A stretch of DNA of 57,410 nucleotides from Oscillospiraceae bacterium (GCA_022509025.1 JAFLUB010000015.1:1-57410); one strand, 5' to 3'; positions 36,805-46,220 are shown, counted from the first letter of the stretch. Numbers and translations are program-made. The notes: a model not told the origin generated them from the letters alone.

Positions 36805-36843
36805 AAAAAGCATTGCATCCATATGCCGGATGCAATGCTTTTT
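36805..36843. terminator. Bidirectional terminator between PL11 lyase and aspS
   Basis: AAAAAGCATTGCATCC and GGATGCAATGCTTTTT are exact complements around ATATGCC, with T runs on both strands. It serves the converging genes. Confidence 0.92.
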
Positions 36844-36884
36844 ACATTGTGTATTGGTTCATATAGAAATAATACTTCTTAAAA

Positions 36885-38195
36885 TCACGGATCAAGGTGA
36901 TGAATATCTCTCGGGAACAGGCTTGCTTCACGGATATTTGAAAGCCCGAGAAGCTTCATAACAACACGTTCAAGACCTATGCCCAAACCGCCGTGCGGTG
37001 GCATGCCGTAGCGGTGAATATCAATATACGCGCCTAATTCCTCAGGTTCAACGTTATATCTTTTTAGCTTTGCAACCTGTTCGTCATAGTCATGAATTCG
37101 CTGACCGCCCGTTGTAATCTCAAGACCGCGGAACAATAAGTCAAAGCTTTCGGCAAGCTTCGGGTCGTCTTTTGAGTCCATTGCATAGAACGGACGCTTT
37201 AATCCCGGGAATTTCTCAACAAATATGAACTCACTGTCATGCTTTTCCTTTGCATATTCGCACAGCTTAACTTCGTCTGTAGGATCAAGATCAAACTGAT
37301 TATGAGATTTACCTAAGATGTCGAGTGCCTCAAAAAACGTGACAGAAGGTATATCCTTGATAACAGGAAGTGTTGCGTCAAGCATTTCAAGCTCATGTTT
37401 ATAGTTTTTTTCAAGATACTCCATCACATACTTAAGCATCGCTGTCTCCATAGCCATAACGTCATGCATATCATTGATAAATGCCATTTCAAAGTCAAGA
37501 CCGATATATTCGTTTAAATGACGCGTGGAATTGTGCTTTTCCGCTCTGTAAACAGGCGCTATTTCAAAAACTCTGTCAAAGAACGCTACACATGTCTGTT
37601 TATAGAACTGCGGACTCTGCGCAAGGTACGCGTCTTTGTCAAAATATTTCAGTTTAAAAATATTTGCTCCGCCTTCTGCGCCTGCCGCCACTATTTTCGG
37701 AGTATGAATTTCTGTGAAATTCTGTGACAGCATAAACTCCCTGAACCCTGAAACCACACCCTCGGCAATTCGGAACACTGCTCTCTGTTCAGGGTGGCGA
37801 AGCGCAACGCTTCTGTGCGCCATTGACGTTTCAATTGAACAGCCGAGCTTTTTAGCTGAAACATGCAGCGGATATTCCTTTGCGGGTTTAGAAAGAATTT
37901 CAAATGATGAAAGTGTTATTTCATAGCCGTAATTTGCTCTCTTTTCCTCTTTGACAGTGCCGGTAACATTAACGTATGCGCCTTCACAAAGCGCGTCAAA
38001 ATCGCCTGCGCATTTGTCCTGAGTGTAAACAGATTGAAGTACATATCTTCCGGTACGAAGAATAACAAATGAAAAGCTTCCCATATTTCTCAGCTTATGC
38101 ACACAGGCGGAGAATGAAATCGAATCCCCTGCGGCACTTTCAAGGTCAGCAAGAGTAAACTCACCGATAAGCTGTGAACCGTCTATTTTTTGCAT
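36885..38195 (-). CDS. aspS: Archaeal-type, probably non-discriminating aspartyl-tRNA synthetase
   Basis: Class IIb synthetase, 436 residues, made of an N-terminal OB-fold anticodon domain (about 1-110) and the catalytic core with motif 2 VYRAEKHNSTRHLNEY and motif 3 GLGIGLERVVMKLLG, ending FPRD-IHHLDP. It lacks the roughly 100-residue GAD insertion of bacterial AspRS, so it belongs to the archaeal-like AspRS2 group. It could be mistaken for AsnRS by length, but TGGQRIHDYDEQ fits AspRS. It is the last gene of gatC-gatA-gatB-aspS, which implies charging of tRNA(Asn) with Asp for amidation. Ribosome site GGAGG. Confidence 0.88.
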   Translation of the reverse strand: MQKIDGSQLIGEFTLADLESAAGDSISFSACVHKLRNMGSFSFVILRTGRYVLQSVYTQDKCAGDFDALCEGAYVNVTGTVKEEKRANYGYEITLSSFEILSKPAKEYPLHVSAKKLGCSIETSMAHRSVALRHPEQRAVFRIAEGVVSGFREFMLSQNFTEIHTPKIVAAGAEGGANIFKLKYFDKDAYLAQSPQFYKQTCVAFFDRVFEIAPVYRAEKHNSTRHLNEYIGLDFEMAFINDMHDVMAMETAMLKYVMEYLEKNYKHELEMLDATLPVIKDIPSVTFFEALDILGKSHNQFDLDPTDEVKLCEYAKEKHDSEFIFVEKFPGLKRPFYAMDSKDDPKLAESFDLLFRGLEITTGGQRIHDYDEQVAKLKRYNVEPEELGAYIDIHRYGMPPHGGLGIGLERVVMKLLGLSNIREASLFPRDIHHLDP

Positions 38196-38214
38196 GGTTT
38201 AATTCCTCCAATAA

Positions 38215-39633
38215 CTACTTTAATTTTTCTGTCAGTAAATCCTTTGCAAGCTTCGGATTTGCGCCTTTACCGGCGATGCGGACAACCTGTCCCATAAGGA
38301 ATCCGAACACCTTCTGATTGCCGTTTTTATAGCTTTCAACGCTGTCAGCGTTTTCAGAAATAACCTGATTTACAATTTCCTCAAGTCCCGACGCGTCATT
38401 ATCCATTATAAATCCGTTATTCTTTGCAATCTCCATAGGCTTGCCGCCGTTATCAAACATAATCTTTAAAATATCCTTTGCAGCGTTCTTTGAAACAACA
38501 CCGTCAGTTGACATTTTAACAAGCTCAGCCAAATCAGCCGGGGAGAAGGGGAGGTCCAAGACACTCTTTTCCGACTCATTCAGATGTCTTAATAACTCGA
38601 CCAGCATAAGGTTTGAAATCTGCTTATAGTCAGGATTTATCTTTACCGCTTCATCATAGAAGTCTGAAAAATCCTTGTTTGAGATTATAAGTCTTGAATC
38701 CTCTTCGGGAAGTCCGTATTCTTCGGTGTATCGCGCAAAACGTATTTGCGGCATTTCCGGCATAGAATTCTTTATCTCTTCCATATCCTCGTCAGAAAGC
38801 ATAACAGGCGGAATGTCAGGCTCGGGGAAGTAACGGTAGTCATGCGCTTCTTCCTTACTTCGAAGTGCCTTTGTGTCGCCGTGGTTGTCGTTATAGCGGC
38901 GCGTTTCCTGCACAACTGTTCCGCCGTTATCAAGTATTTCCGACTGACGGTTGATTTCATATTCAATCGCGCGTCCGATAGCTTTTAAAGAGTTAAGATT
39001 CTTTAATTCCGCGCGCGTACCAAACTCGGCAGAGCCGACAGGCATTATTGATATATTAACATCAACACGCATTGAACCCTGTTCCATTCTCGCGTCACAT
39101 ACACCTGCGTATTTAAGACGCAGCGCAATCTGTTCAACAAAATCCTGAACCTCTTCAACTGAACGGAAGTCAGGCTCCGTTACTATTTCAATAAGAGGTA
39201 CTCCGCAGCGGTTATAGTCCGCCATAGAAATGCCCTCATAGTCGTCATGAACAAGCTTTCCCGCGTCCTCCTCAATGTGGATGCGGTTTATGCGAATATC
39301 CTTGCCGCCAGTTACCGTTATATGTCCGTCTGTGCATATAGGATATTCAAACTGTGTAATCTGATAAGCCTTAGGCAAATCAGGATAGAAATAGTTCTTT
39401 CTGTCAAACGCGCTGTAATTATTTACAGTGCAGTCCGTAGCAAAGCCTGCTTTTGCCGCAAGTCTGACAGCGCCCATGTTGAGTAGCGGAAGCGTGCCCG
39501 GAAGTCCGGAACAACGCGGGCAGACACGTGTGTTTTCACTGCCGCCGAATTCATTCTGGCATGTACAGAATACCTTTGAGTCTGTCAGAAGCTCAGCATG
39601 GATTTCAAGACCTATTACAGGTTGGTATCTCAT
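38215..39633 (-). CDS. gatB: Asp/Glu-tRNA amidotransferase subunit B
   Basis: Kinase and tRNA-binding subunit of GatCAB. The 472 residues open with the conserved IGLEIHAELLT, contain YFYPDLPKAYQITQ and RMEQGSMRVDVNIS, and end with the YqeY-like tail domain (DVVSKNAAKDI-type sequence is VSKNAAKDILKIM here). Zinc-binding cysteines CTC and CPRC are present near the N-terminus. Its ATG overlaps the gatA stop by 4 bases. Confidence 0.97.
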   Translation of the reverse strand: MRYQPVIGLEIHAELLTDSKVFCTCQNEFGGSENTRVCPRCSGLPGTLPLLNMGAVRLAAKAGFATDCTVNNYSAFDRKNYFYPDLPKAYQITQFEYPICTDGHITVTGGKDIRINRIHIEEDAGKLVHDDYEGISMADYNRCGVPLIEIVTEPDFRSVEEVQDFVEQIALRLKYAGVCDARMEQGSMRVDVNISIMPVGSAEFGTRAELKNLNSLKAIGRAIEYEINRQSEILDNGGTVVQETRRYNDNHGDTKALRSKEEAHDYRYFPEPDIPPVMLSDEDMEEIKNSMPEMPQIRFARYTEEYGLPEEDSRLIISNKDFSDFYDEAVKINPDYKQISNLMLVELLRHLNESEKSVLDLPFSPADLAELVKMSTDGVVSKNAAKDILKIMFDNGGKPMEIAKNNGFIMDNDASGLEEIVNQVISENADSVESYKNGNQKVFGFLMGQVVRIAGKGANPKLAKDLLTEKLK

Positions 39634-41066
39634 AGCGCTGCCTCCTTTCTGTCAAAATCGCGTTCAAATCTGTCGCATACAGCAATTAGAGTCTTTTCGT
39701 CAAATGATTTGCCGATAAGGCTCATACCTATAGGCATACCGTTTGAATCATAGCCGCATGTGGTTGATATTGCGGGAAGTCCCGCAATATTTACCGTTAC
39801 AGTGTAAATATCGGCAAGATACATTTTAACCGGGTCATTTTCCTGTTCACCTATTTTATAAGCGGTAGTAGGCGCGGTAGGGGTGAGCATAACATCGCAT
39901 TTTTCGAATATCTCTTTGTATTCATTTCTCAGCTGTGTTCTGATACGGGTTGCATTTCTGTAATATGCGTCATAGTAACCTGAACACAGGGCATAGTTAC
40001 CAAGCATTATTCTTCTTTTAACTTCGTTCCCGAAGCCCTCGCGTCTGGAGTTTTTGATGAGGTCACTGTAATCTTCTCCAAGTCCGCTTCTAAGACCGTA
40101 TTTTATACCGTCGAAACGCGAAAGATTACTTGCAGCCTCAGCTGATGAAATTAGATAGTACGCGGAAACCGCATATTCAAGACCGGGGAGTGATACATCC
40201 ACTATCTCACAGCCGAGTTTTTTATAATATTCCACAGCGTTTAGAACCGCTGCTTTAACTTCATCATTTAATCCATCGCCGAAAAATTCTTTCGGAACTC
40301 CCACTTTAAGTCCTGTTATATTACTTCCGACAAGTGATGTATAATCACCTTCAGATTTCTTGCTTGACGTTGCGTCATTTTTGTCATAGCCGTATATACC
40401 GTTAAGCAGATATCCTGTATCCTCAGCGGATTTTGCAATCACGCCTATCTGGTCGAGCGATGAAGCAAAAGCAATAAGTCCCCATCTTGAAACTGCTCCG
40501 TATGTAGGCTTAAGACCTGTCACACCGCAGAATGAGGCAGGCTGACGCACTGAGCCGCCTGTGTCTGAACCCAGCGCCGCGGCGCATAAACCAGCCGCCA
40601 CGCTTGCCGCGGCGCCACCGGAAGAGCCGCCTGTTACGCGGTCTGTATCATAGGGGTTTTTAACTCCGCCGAAATATGAGGTCTGAGATGAACCACCCAT
40701 TGCAAACTCGTCCATATTAGTTTTTCCAAGCATGACTATACCTGATTTTTTGAGTTTTTCCATAACAGTCGCGTCATACGGCGGGATGAAATCTTCAAGC
40801 ATACGCGAAGCGCAGGTGGTTTTCACGCCGAGAGTGCATATGTTATCTTTTACTGATATAGGAATACCGGTAAATGCGTCCGACAACCCCGCGTTAATTC
40901 TATCCTGAGCCTTTTTTGCGTCCTCAAGCGCATTTTCTTGGCAGACAGTGATATAGCTGTTTATTTTTTTATCTCTTTTATTAATTTTGTCGAGATACGC
41001 TTCTGTCAGCTCAACAACGCTGATTTCCTTTTTATCGAGCATATCCCGAATTTCTTTCAAAGCCAT
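39630..41066 (-). CDS. gatA: Asp/Glu-tRNA amidotransferase subunit A
   Basis: Amidase-signature glutaminase supplying ammonia for Gln- and Asn-tRNA formation. The Ser-cisSer-Lys triad regions are visible: lysine in ISVKDNICT, and serines in GGSSGGAAASVAAG and DTGGSVRQPASFCG. Length is normal at 478 residues. It overlaps gatB (ATGA) and lies 25 bases after gatC. Confidence 0.97.
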   Translation of the reverse strand: MALKEIRDMLDKKEISVVELTEAYLDKINKRDKKINSYITVCQENALEDAKKAQDRINAGLSDAFTGIPISVKDNICTLGVKTTCASRMLEDFIPPYDATVMEKLKKSGIVMLGKTNMDEFAMGGSSQTSYFGGVKNPYDTDRVTGGSSGGAAASVAAGLCAAALGSDTGGSVRQPASFCGVTGLKPTYGAVSRWGLIAFASSLDQIGVIAKSAEDTGYLLNGIYGYDKNDATSSKKSEGDYTSLVGSNITGLKVGVPKEFFGDGLNDEVKAAVLNAVEYYKKLGCEIVDVSLPGLEYAVSAYYLISSAEAASNLSRFDGIKYGLRSGLGEDYSDLIKNSRREGFGNEVKRRIMLGNYALCSGYYDAYYRNATRIRTQLRNEYKEIFEKCDVMLTPTAPTTAYKIGEQENDPVKMYLADIYTVTVNIAGLPAISTTCGYDSNGMPIGMSLIGKSFDEKTLIAVCDRFERDFDRKEAAL

Positions 41067-41091
41067 TTAAAAACCAATCCTTTCCGTAAAT

Positions 41092-41370
41092 TCAGACTAC
41101 CTTCGGCACAACAAAGCTGTTATTCTTGACATTCTTTGCGTTAGAGGTGATTTTATCTGTAGGATACGAGTCTGCATGTTCATCTGCGCGCAGGTCATTG
41201 TAATCTACAGCGTCAAGCGCATACGGTGGCTTGGAAGTATCAAACTCACAGACTTTATCCATAATTGCGATAATATCTGTCATATCGTCTGTCATCTTCT
41301 GAAGCTCTTCTTCTGTAAATTCAATTTTGGAAAGCTCAGCAAGATGCTTCGTCAGTTCTGCATTAAACAT
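41092..41370 (-). CDS. gatC: Asp/Glu-tRNA amidotransferase subunit C
   Basis: Small linker subunit that stabilises GatA and GatB, 92 residues, starting with the typical helix LTKHLAELSKIEFTEEELQKM followed by a D-T-S-K-P-P segment and a C-terminal extended tail. It is first in the operon, behind a GGAGG site, with a long hairpin-bearing leader upstream. Confidence 0.93.
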   Translation of the reverse strand: MFNAELTKHLAELSKIEFTEEELQKMTDDMTDIIAIMDKVCEFDTSKPPYALDAVDYNDLRADEHADSYPTDKITSNAKNVKNNSFVVPKVV

Positions 41371-41424
41371 TCTTATCCTCCATTCTGCCGTGTTTTAGCG
41401 GCATAGATTTTAACGCTTATGTTT

Positions 41425-41477
41425 AAAAATAAAAAGACGTGGTATATCAGAACAAACTCCTGACATACAACGTCTTT
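41425..41477 (-). terminator. Terminator-like hairpin in the gatC leader / downstream of the VanW gene
   Basis: On the minus strand AAAGACGT and ACGTCTTT close a long imperfect stem with inner CAG/CTG and GTAT/ATAC pairs, followed by TTTTTATTTTT. It terminates the VanW transcript, but it also lies between a good promoter (41495-41523) and gatC, so it can attenuate the gat operon. Confidence 0.75.
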
Positions 41478-41494
41478 GTTGTACATTTTAATAT

Positions 41495-41523
41495 ACTATA
41501 ACACATTTTAAAAATGTTTGCAA
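41495..41523 (-). promoter_or_regulatory. Promoter for the gatCAB-aspS operon
   Basis: On the minus strand, TTGCAA (41523-41518), 17-base spacer, TATAGT (41500-41495). Transcription would start near 41488 and run straight into the hairpin at 41477-41433. Confidence 0.6.
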
Positions 41524-41561
41524 GGGGTAATTTAATAAAATATTAAATTTCACGGAGAAAA

Positions 41562-43397
41562 TTAATCATCATCGTCATCATCGCTGTCATCATCGTCATC
41601 ATCGCTATCCGTGCTTCTTTCCGATTGTGAAGAACTCTGGCTGCCGCCCGGCGGCATATATGTACTTGAATTAAGCGTATCGGTAGAGATAAGAGTATCG
41701 CCGGAATATACATACCTTGTGGAATGAACGACCCTGTTTCCTCCGGAGGAGGTTTCGGTATTTTTTATCTTTACGCTTCTTTCCGGCTCCCATGCGCCGC
41801 CTATAATACTTACGGTAATGGTGGAACCGTTCGTATAAGCGGATATTTTAACAGGATAGTCGCTTGAATTTCTGAATTTAAAATCCACGCCGCTGTCGGA
41901 AACTGTAGCATCCTGACCGAGTGGAATATATCCGACAGTCAGCATATGATTAAGACGTTCCACGATTGACATATCGGCATAAAGAACCGCGCTGTAGAGC
42001 GTACTGCTGACCTGACATACTCCGCCGCCTATACCGTCCACGCTCTGTCCGTTTAAATATTCTTTTGCGGTGTAAAAACCGTTTTCTTTGGTGCGCTTGC
42101 CAACAGTATCGTTAAAGGAAAATACATCACCGGGACCAATTACCGTACCGTTTATAAGTTCTGCCGCGCGCGCCACATTAGCGCGTCTGTTCTCTGTGGA
42201 TGAAGAGTAATTCGTGGAATATGAAGCAAGAGTTGTCTCAAATAGCTTTTCCTGCAGCTTCGCAGCGGTTTTTTCGGGCTGTGACACGTAGTAGGGGATT
42301 CTGACAGGTTCACAGCCTTCGTACACATTTTGCAGAAGCGGTGCGGCTTCCTCTTTATTTAAGTATCTGCCCGGCACTTCCGGGATTATACTAACATCAT
42401 TACCGTTTATTTCATATTTTGCCTCTGCATGATCCATATATACCATAGCGTCAAGCGACTCAATCGTCATATCATCAGGCGGAGCTGTTTCAAAAGATAC
42501 CTGTATGTTTGAAAACTTCTCTTTTGCTATACTGTTAAGGATTGCTTCCCGTGCCGCTTCCGGATTTTCATTGTATCCTGTATGTCCCGAATATATAGTG
42601 AGCATACCGTCATCCCCGAACTCAACATAGTGCTGCTTTCTTTCGCCCAGAACCATATTTCCGAATTCATGCAGTTTCATGTCAAGTAACGCTGTATCAA
42701 CCTGTGGCGCAGGTATGATTACATGATGTTTAAAAAGCAACATAAAAGCATTGCAGGCATTCTGAATGAAGTTACCATCTCTACAGTAGTTAACAGCTTT
42801 CTGCGCTGTTTCTTCGTACAGAGCGGCGAGTCCTATGTCACTGCCGTTTATATTAAATGTGTGTTCTCCGCTGACAAGAGTAATTTGTGTATTCTCGAAT
42901 AAATGTGTTGAGCTTATAGTGTTAAGAATGTCATCATAACTCAATCCGCCCACGTCAATATTCTCTATGTACACATTTTTCATTGCTTTGTTCGTTGAAA
43001 CTGTAGAAAGAGAATATGAGTATGTAAAAAGCACAACCAGTGTAACCAAAAGAATAAATATGGTTATGAAAGCAGGTCGTTTAATTCTTTTTAAGAAAGT
43101 GTTCTGCATCAGCTGTGCGCGTTTTCGCGTATTTTTCATTTTTCCCGTATCCTCTTTAAACACTTCATCCCAATCTGTCTCATTGTTTAAATCTTCGTTG
43201 TCTGTCTCTAAGTCAAAGTCAATTTCAGATTTCAAATCGCTTTCAGAATTGAAACTGATATCTGCATTGGAAACGTCCGGCGCAGGATTAAAGTCATCTT
43301 CAAATCCCGATTCTGCGAAATCAGATTTATCCGTGTTATATTCATCTGTTATAACGGTGTTTTCAGATTTTTTTTTCGAATTACTGTTTTCCGGCAT
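41562..43397 (-). CDS. Membrane-anchored VanW family protein with acidic tail
   Basis: The 611 residues comprise an acidic cytoplasmic N-terminus of about 105 residues, one membrane helix (ITIFILLVTLVVLFTYSY), a peptidoglycan-binding-4-like region with IDVGGLSYDDIL, and a VanW domain (PGDVFSFNDTVG, GIGGGVCQVSSTLYSAVLYA). It ends in an Asp-rich tail. The VanW domain is common in Firmicutes wall proteins, but its chemistry is unclear. The final residues are almost all Asp/Ser, encoded by GAT/GAC repeats. It follows the cysteine-cluster gene by 17 bases and probably shares its transcript. Confidence 0.9.
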   Translation of the reverse strand: MPENSNSKKKSENTVITDEYNTDKSDFAESGFEDDFNPAPDVSNADISFNSESDLKSEIDFDLETDNEDLNNETDWDEVFKEDTGKMKNTRKRAQLMQNTFLKRIKRPAFITIFILLVTLVVLFTYSYSLSTVSTNKAMKNVYIENIDVGGLSYDDILNTISSTHLFENTQITLVSGEHTFNINGSDIGLAALYEETAQKAVNYCRDGNFIQNACNAFMLLFKHHVIIPAPQVDTALLDMKLHEFGNMVLGERKQHYVEFGDDGMLTIYSGHTGYNENPEAAREAILNSIAKEKFSNIQVSFETAPPDDMTIESLDAMVYMDHAEAKYEINGNDVSIIPEVPGRYLNKEEAAPLLQNVYEGCEPVRIPYYVSQPEKTAAKLQEKLFETTLASYSTNYSSSTENRRANVARAAELINGTVIGPGDVFSFNDTVGKRTKENGFYTAKEYLNGQSVDGIGGGVCQVSSTLYSAVLYADMSIVERLNHMLTVGYIPLGQDATVSDSGVDFKFRNSSDYPVKISAYTNGSTITVSIIGGAWEPERSVKIKNTETSSGGNRVVHSTRYVYSGDTLISTDTLNSSTYMPPGGSQSSSQSERSTDSDDDDDDSDDDDDD

Positions 43398-43414
43398 CTA
43401 AGATATCCTTTCTT

Positions 43415-43933
43415 TTAAATAAAAAATCGTTTAAATTCGTCTATATATTTTGAATATTCCTTCAGAAATTCATAAAACTGCTTGTTTTTAGCAAGAAGTA
43501 TGAATGCTTTTTTTATGTTTTTTATAAATACGCTGTCATAATCCTCGTGAAGAAAAGCCTTCGCTAACGGACAGACGCTTTTTGCTCTGGGGTCTGTTAT
43601 TATTTCAATTTTGCCCTCTTCATTAAGATATGGTGTGAGCGGAAAAATTCTGCATGCGAGCGGTCTTTGGTATCTGTCGCATTTCCCGCTGCAAAAAGCT
43701 ATGGGGACATTATGCTTTTTGCCATCATACTCATAATAAAAATCTGTTTTATCTATTTTTATCCAGTCAGGATTTAAAAGCTTAAAGACCTCCTTTTCTC
43801 CGGGGAAAAGAAACATTCCGCTGTCGTCGCCCTTACAGCATGCTTTGCCACAGAGCATGCCGCAGTCAACTTCTACAGGCGTCACGTCATCAAAGAGTCT
43901 ATAAAGCTGTAAATATACATATGCGGTATTCAT
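43415..43933 (-). CDS. Cysteine-cluster protein (YkgJ/UPF0153-like)
   Basis: About 172 residues from ATG at 43933; a GTG at 43951 is the alternative start. It contains CGKACC near the N-terminus, CSGKCDRYQRPLACRIFP in the middle and SVCPLA later. These arrangements are those of putative zinc- or iron-chelating YkgJ-type proteins. It has no membrane segment. Function is unknown in general. It shares a divergent promoter region with the topoisomerase gene at 44163. Confidence 0.78.
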   Translation of the reverse strand: MNTAYVYLQLYRLFDDVTPVEVDCGMLCGKACCKGDDSGMFLFPGEKEVFKLLNPDWIKIDKTDFYYEYDGKKHNVPIAFCSGKCDRYQRPLACRIFPLTPYLNEEGKIEIITDPRAKSVCPLAKAFLHEDYDSVFIKNIKKAFILLAKNKQFYEFLKEYSKYIDEFKRFFI

Positions 43934-43974
43934 GTTAATGTTAAACCTCACAAAAATTCTTTTTAAACATTACC

Positions 43975-44003
43975 ATTCTATCACAGTTTTTTTATCAAAA
44001 CAA
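43975..44003 (-). promoter_or_regulatory. Promoter for the cysteine-cluster/VanW genes
   Basis: Minus strand TTGTTT (44003-43998), 17-base spacer, TAGAAT (43980-43975). Confidence 0.5.
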
Positions 44004-44076
44004 TAGGTAAATTATTTTTTTTGCTTCTATAACTAAATTGTAACAATCATTTAACATAAAAGAGAAACGCTGTTGT

Positions 44077-44106
44077 TTGACAAAACGACAGATATAGTAG
44101 TATAAT
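44077..44106 (+). promoter_or_regulatory. Promoter for the topoisomerase pair
   Basis: TTGACA (44077-44082) and TATAAT (44101-44106) are both perfect, with an 18-base spacer. Confidence 0.8.
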
Positions 44107-44162
44107 TATCAGGATACAGAACAAAACTTCTATATATTGATAAAAGAAGAGGGAAAGGAACG

Positions 44163-46190
44163 GTGGCATTAATGCCGAGAAAGAAACAGGAATACGGAAA
44201 TGATGATATAGTAAGCTTAAAAGGCGCGGACAGAGTAAGAAAACGCCCCGCGGTAATATTCGGTTCAGACGGACTTGAGGGTTGCGAGCATTCTTTTTTT
44301 GAGATATTATCAAATTCAATAGATGAAGCGCGTGAGGGCTACGGTAATTTAATAGAGGTGACACGCTTTCTGGACGGCTCAATCGAGGTAAAGGACCACG
44401 GCAGAGGCGTTCCTCTTGACTATAACGAGAATGAGGGACGTTTTAACTGGGAGCTTGTCTACTGCGAACTTTATGCCGGCGGTAAGTATAACAATAACAA
44501 AGGCGGAATGTATGAATACAGTCTCGGACTTAACGGCTTGGGCGCTTGCGCTACACAGTATTCGAGTGAATATATGGACGTTACCGTTGTAAGAGATAAA
44601 ACTCTTTATACGCTGCATTTTGAAAAGGGCGAAAACGTCGGCGGACTGCAAAAACAGGAAACACGCAGTATTCAGACGGGAACAACACAGAAATGGCGTC
44701 CCGACACAGATGTATTCACGGATATTGATATTCCTTTGGAATTTTATCAGGATGTTTTAAACAAGCAGGCAATGGTTAATGCCGGACTCAAATTCGTTTT
44801 ATATAATGAAACGGAAACAGGCATAGAAATGTTTGAATACTTCTATGAAGAAGGTATTGTTGACTATGTGAAGGAGTCTGTAGGCGATGATAGCTTTACG
44901 ACTGTTGAAACATGGGAAATGGAGCGTGAGGGACGCGACAGAGATGATAAAGAGGACTACAAAATGAAGATGCAGGTTGCATTCTGCTTTTCAAATAAGG
45001 TCAATATGCTTGAATATTACCATAATTCCAGCTTCCTTGAACACGGCGGCTCTCCTGACAAGGCTGTGAAAAACGCGTTTGTATACGCGATTGACAGATA
45101 TTTAAAGCAAAACGATAAATATAACAAAAATGACAGTAAAATAACATTCACGGACGTTGCCGACTGTCTTGCGCTTGTTATAAACTCATTCTCAACGCAG
45201 ACAAGCTATGAGAACCAGACTAAAAAGGCAATAAATAATAAGTTTATTCAGGAAGCTATGACTGAGTTTCTACGTCAGCAGCTTGAAGTTTACTTCATAG
45301 AAAACAGAACGGATGCGGAAAAGATAGCTAATCAGGTAATGGTAAACAAAAAGAGCCGTGAAAACGCTGAAAAGGCGAGAATTGATATAAAGAAAAAGCT
45401 CACAGGCAACATGGATATAACAAACAGGGTAGAGAAGTTTGTAGACTGCCGCAGTAAGGATATAACACAACGTGAGGTTTATATCGTGGAGGGTGACTCG
45501 GCATTAGGCTCATGTAAGCTGGCGCGTGACCCGATGTTCCAGGCTATAATGCCGATAAGAGGTAAGATTTTAAACTGCTTAAAGGCTGACTATCCGAGAA
45601 TTTTCAAAAGCGATATTATAACGGACCTTGTAAAGGTTTTAGGCTGCGGAGTTGAAATAAAGACATCAAACAACCGCGGTATTGAGAGCTTCAATCTTGA
45701 TAATTTAAGGTGGGATAAAGTTATAATCTGTACAGACGCGGATGTGGACGGTTTCCAGATACGAACTCTTGTGCTTACGATGATATACCGCCTTATGCCT
45801 ACGCTTATCGAAAAGGGCAAGGTGTATATTGCGGAATCTCCGCTTTATGAAATATCAATCACAAAGACAAAACGCAAGGGTGAAAAGCATTTTGCATATA
45901 CAGACGGTGAAAAAGAGGAAATTCTGCGCCGTCTTGCAAAGGAAGGGCTTACAAAGGATAACGATGACTATGATATCAAGCGTTCAAAGGGACTTGGTGA
46001 GAACCAGCCCGAGATGATGAGCCTTACAACAATGCACCCTGCAACAAGACGTCTTATCCGCGTAACTCCTGAGAACGCGGAGCGTACAGCGAGAATGTTT
46101 GATGTTTTGCTTGGTGATAATATACAGGACAGAAAAGAATACATCGCTGAAAACGGCGGAGATTATATGGAAATGCTGGATTTGTCATGA
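44163..46190 (+). CDS. Divergent type IIA topoisomerase B subunit (GyrB/ParE-like)
   Basis: ATPase/Toprim subunit, 675 residues. The GHKL fold is recognisable but altered: VRKRPAVIFGS where GyrB/ParE have VRKRPGMYIG, FEILSNSIDEA (catalytic Glu and Asn kept, the usual Asp before Asn is Ser), DHGRGVP, and GLNGLGAC instead of GLHGVG. The Toprim part has EGDSALGS instead of EGDSAGGS, PIRGKILN, and the metal-binding DADVDGFQI. These substitutions set it apart from standard gyrase, so it is probably the lineage-specific second or third type II enzyme. It starts at GTG 44163 (ATG 44172 possible) and its partner follows 30 bases later. Confidence 0.88.
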   Translation: MALMPRKKQEYGNDDIVSLKGADRVRKRPAVIFGSDGLEGCEHSFFEILSNSIDEAREGYGNLIEVTRFLDGSIEVKDHGRGVPLDYNENEGRFNWELVYCELYAGGKYNNNKGGMYEYSLGLNGLGACATQYSSEYMDVTVVRDKTLYTLHFEKGENVGGLQKQETRSIQTGTTQKWRPDTDVFTDIDIPLEFYQDVLNKQAMVNAGLKFVLYNETETGIEMFEYFYEEGIVDYVKESVGDDSFTTVETWEMEREGRDRDDKEDYKMKMQVAFCFSNKVNMLEYYHNSSFLEHGGSPDKAVKNAFVYAIDRYLKQNDKYNKNDSKITFTDVADCLALVINSFSTQTSYENQTKKAINNKFIQEAMTEFLRQQLEVYFIENRTDAEKIANQVMVNKKSRENAEKARIDIKKKLTGNMDITNRVEKFVDCRSKDITQREVYIVEGDSALGSCKLARDPMFQAIMPIRGKILNCLKADYPRIFKSDIITDLVKVLGCGVEIKTSNNRGIESFNLDNLRWDKVIICTDADVDGFQIRTLVLTMIYRLMPTLIEKGKVYIAESPLYEISITKTKRKGEKHFAYTDGEKEEILRRLAKEGLTKDNDDYDIKRSKGLGENQPEMMSLTTMHPATRRLIRVTPENAERTARMFDVLLGDNIQDRKEYIAENGGDYMEMLDLS

Positions 46191-46220
46191 TGACAATTCA
46201 GATGAAAGGAATTATTATAA

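Noticed and set aside
36885-38195. Assignment as asparaginyl-tRNA synthetase
   Set aside because: The length and OB-fold resemble AsnRS, but the TGGQRIHDYDEQ and FPRD features and the GatCAB linkage favour archaeal-type AspRS.
41371-41495. T-box leader ahead of the gat operon
   Set aside because: The leader is too short and lacks the T-box motif, so simple termination or attenuation is all that can be claimed.
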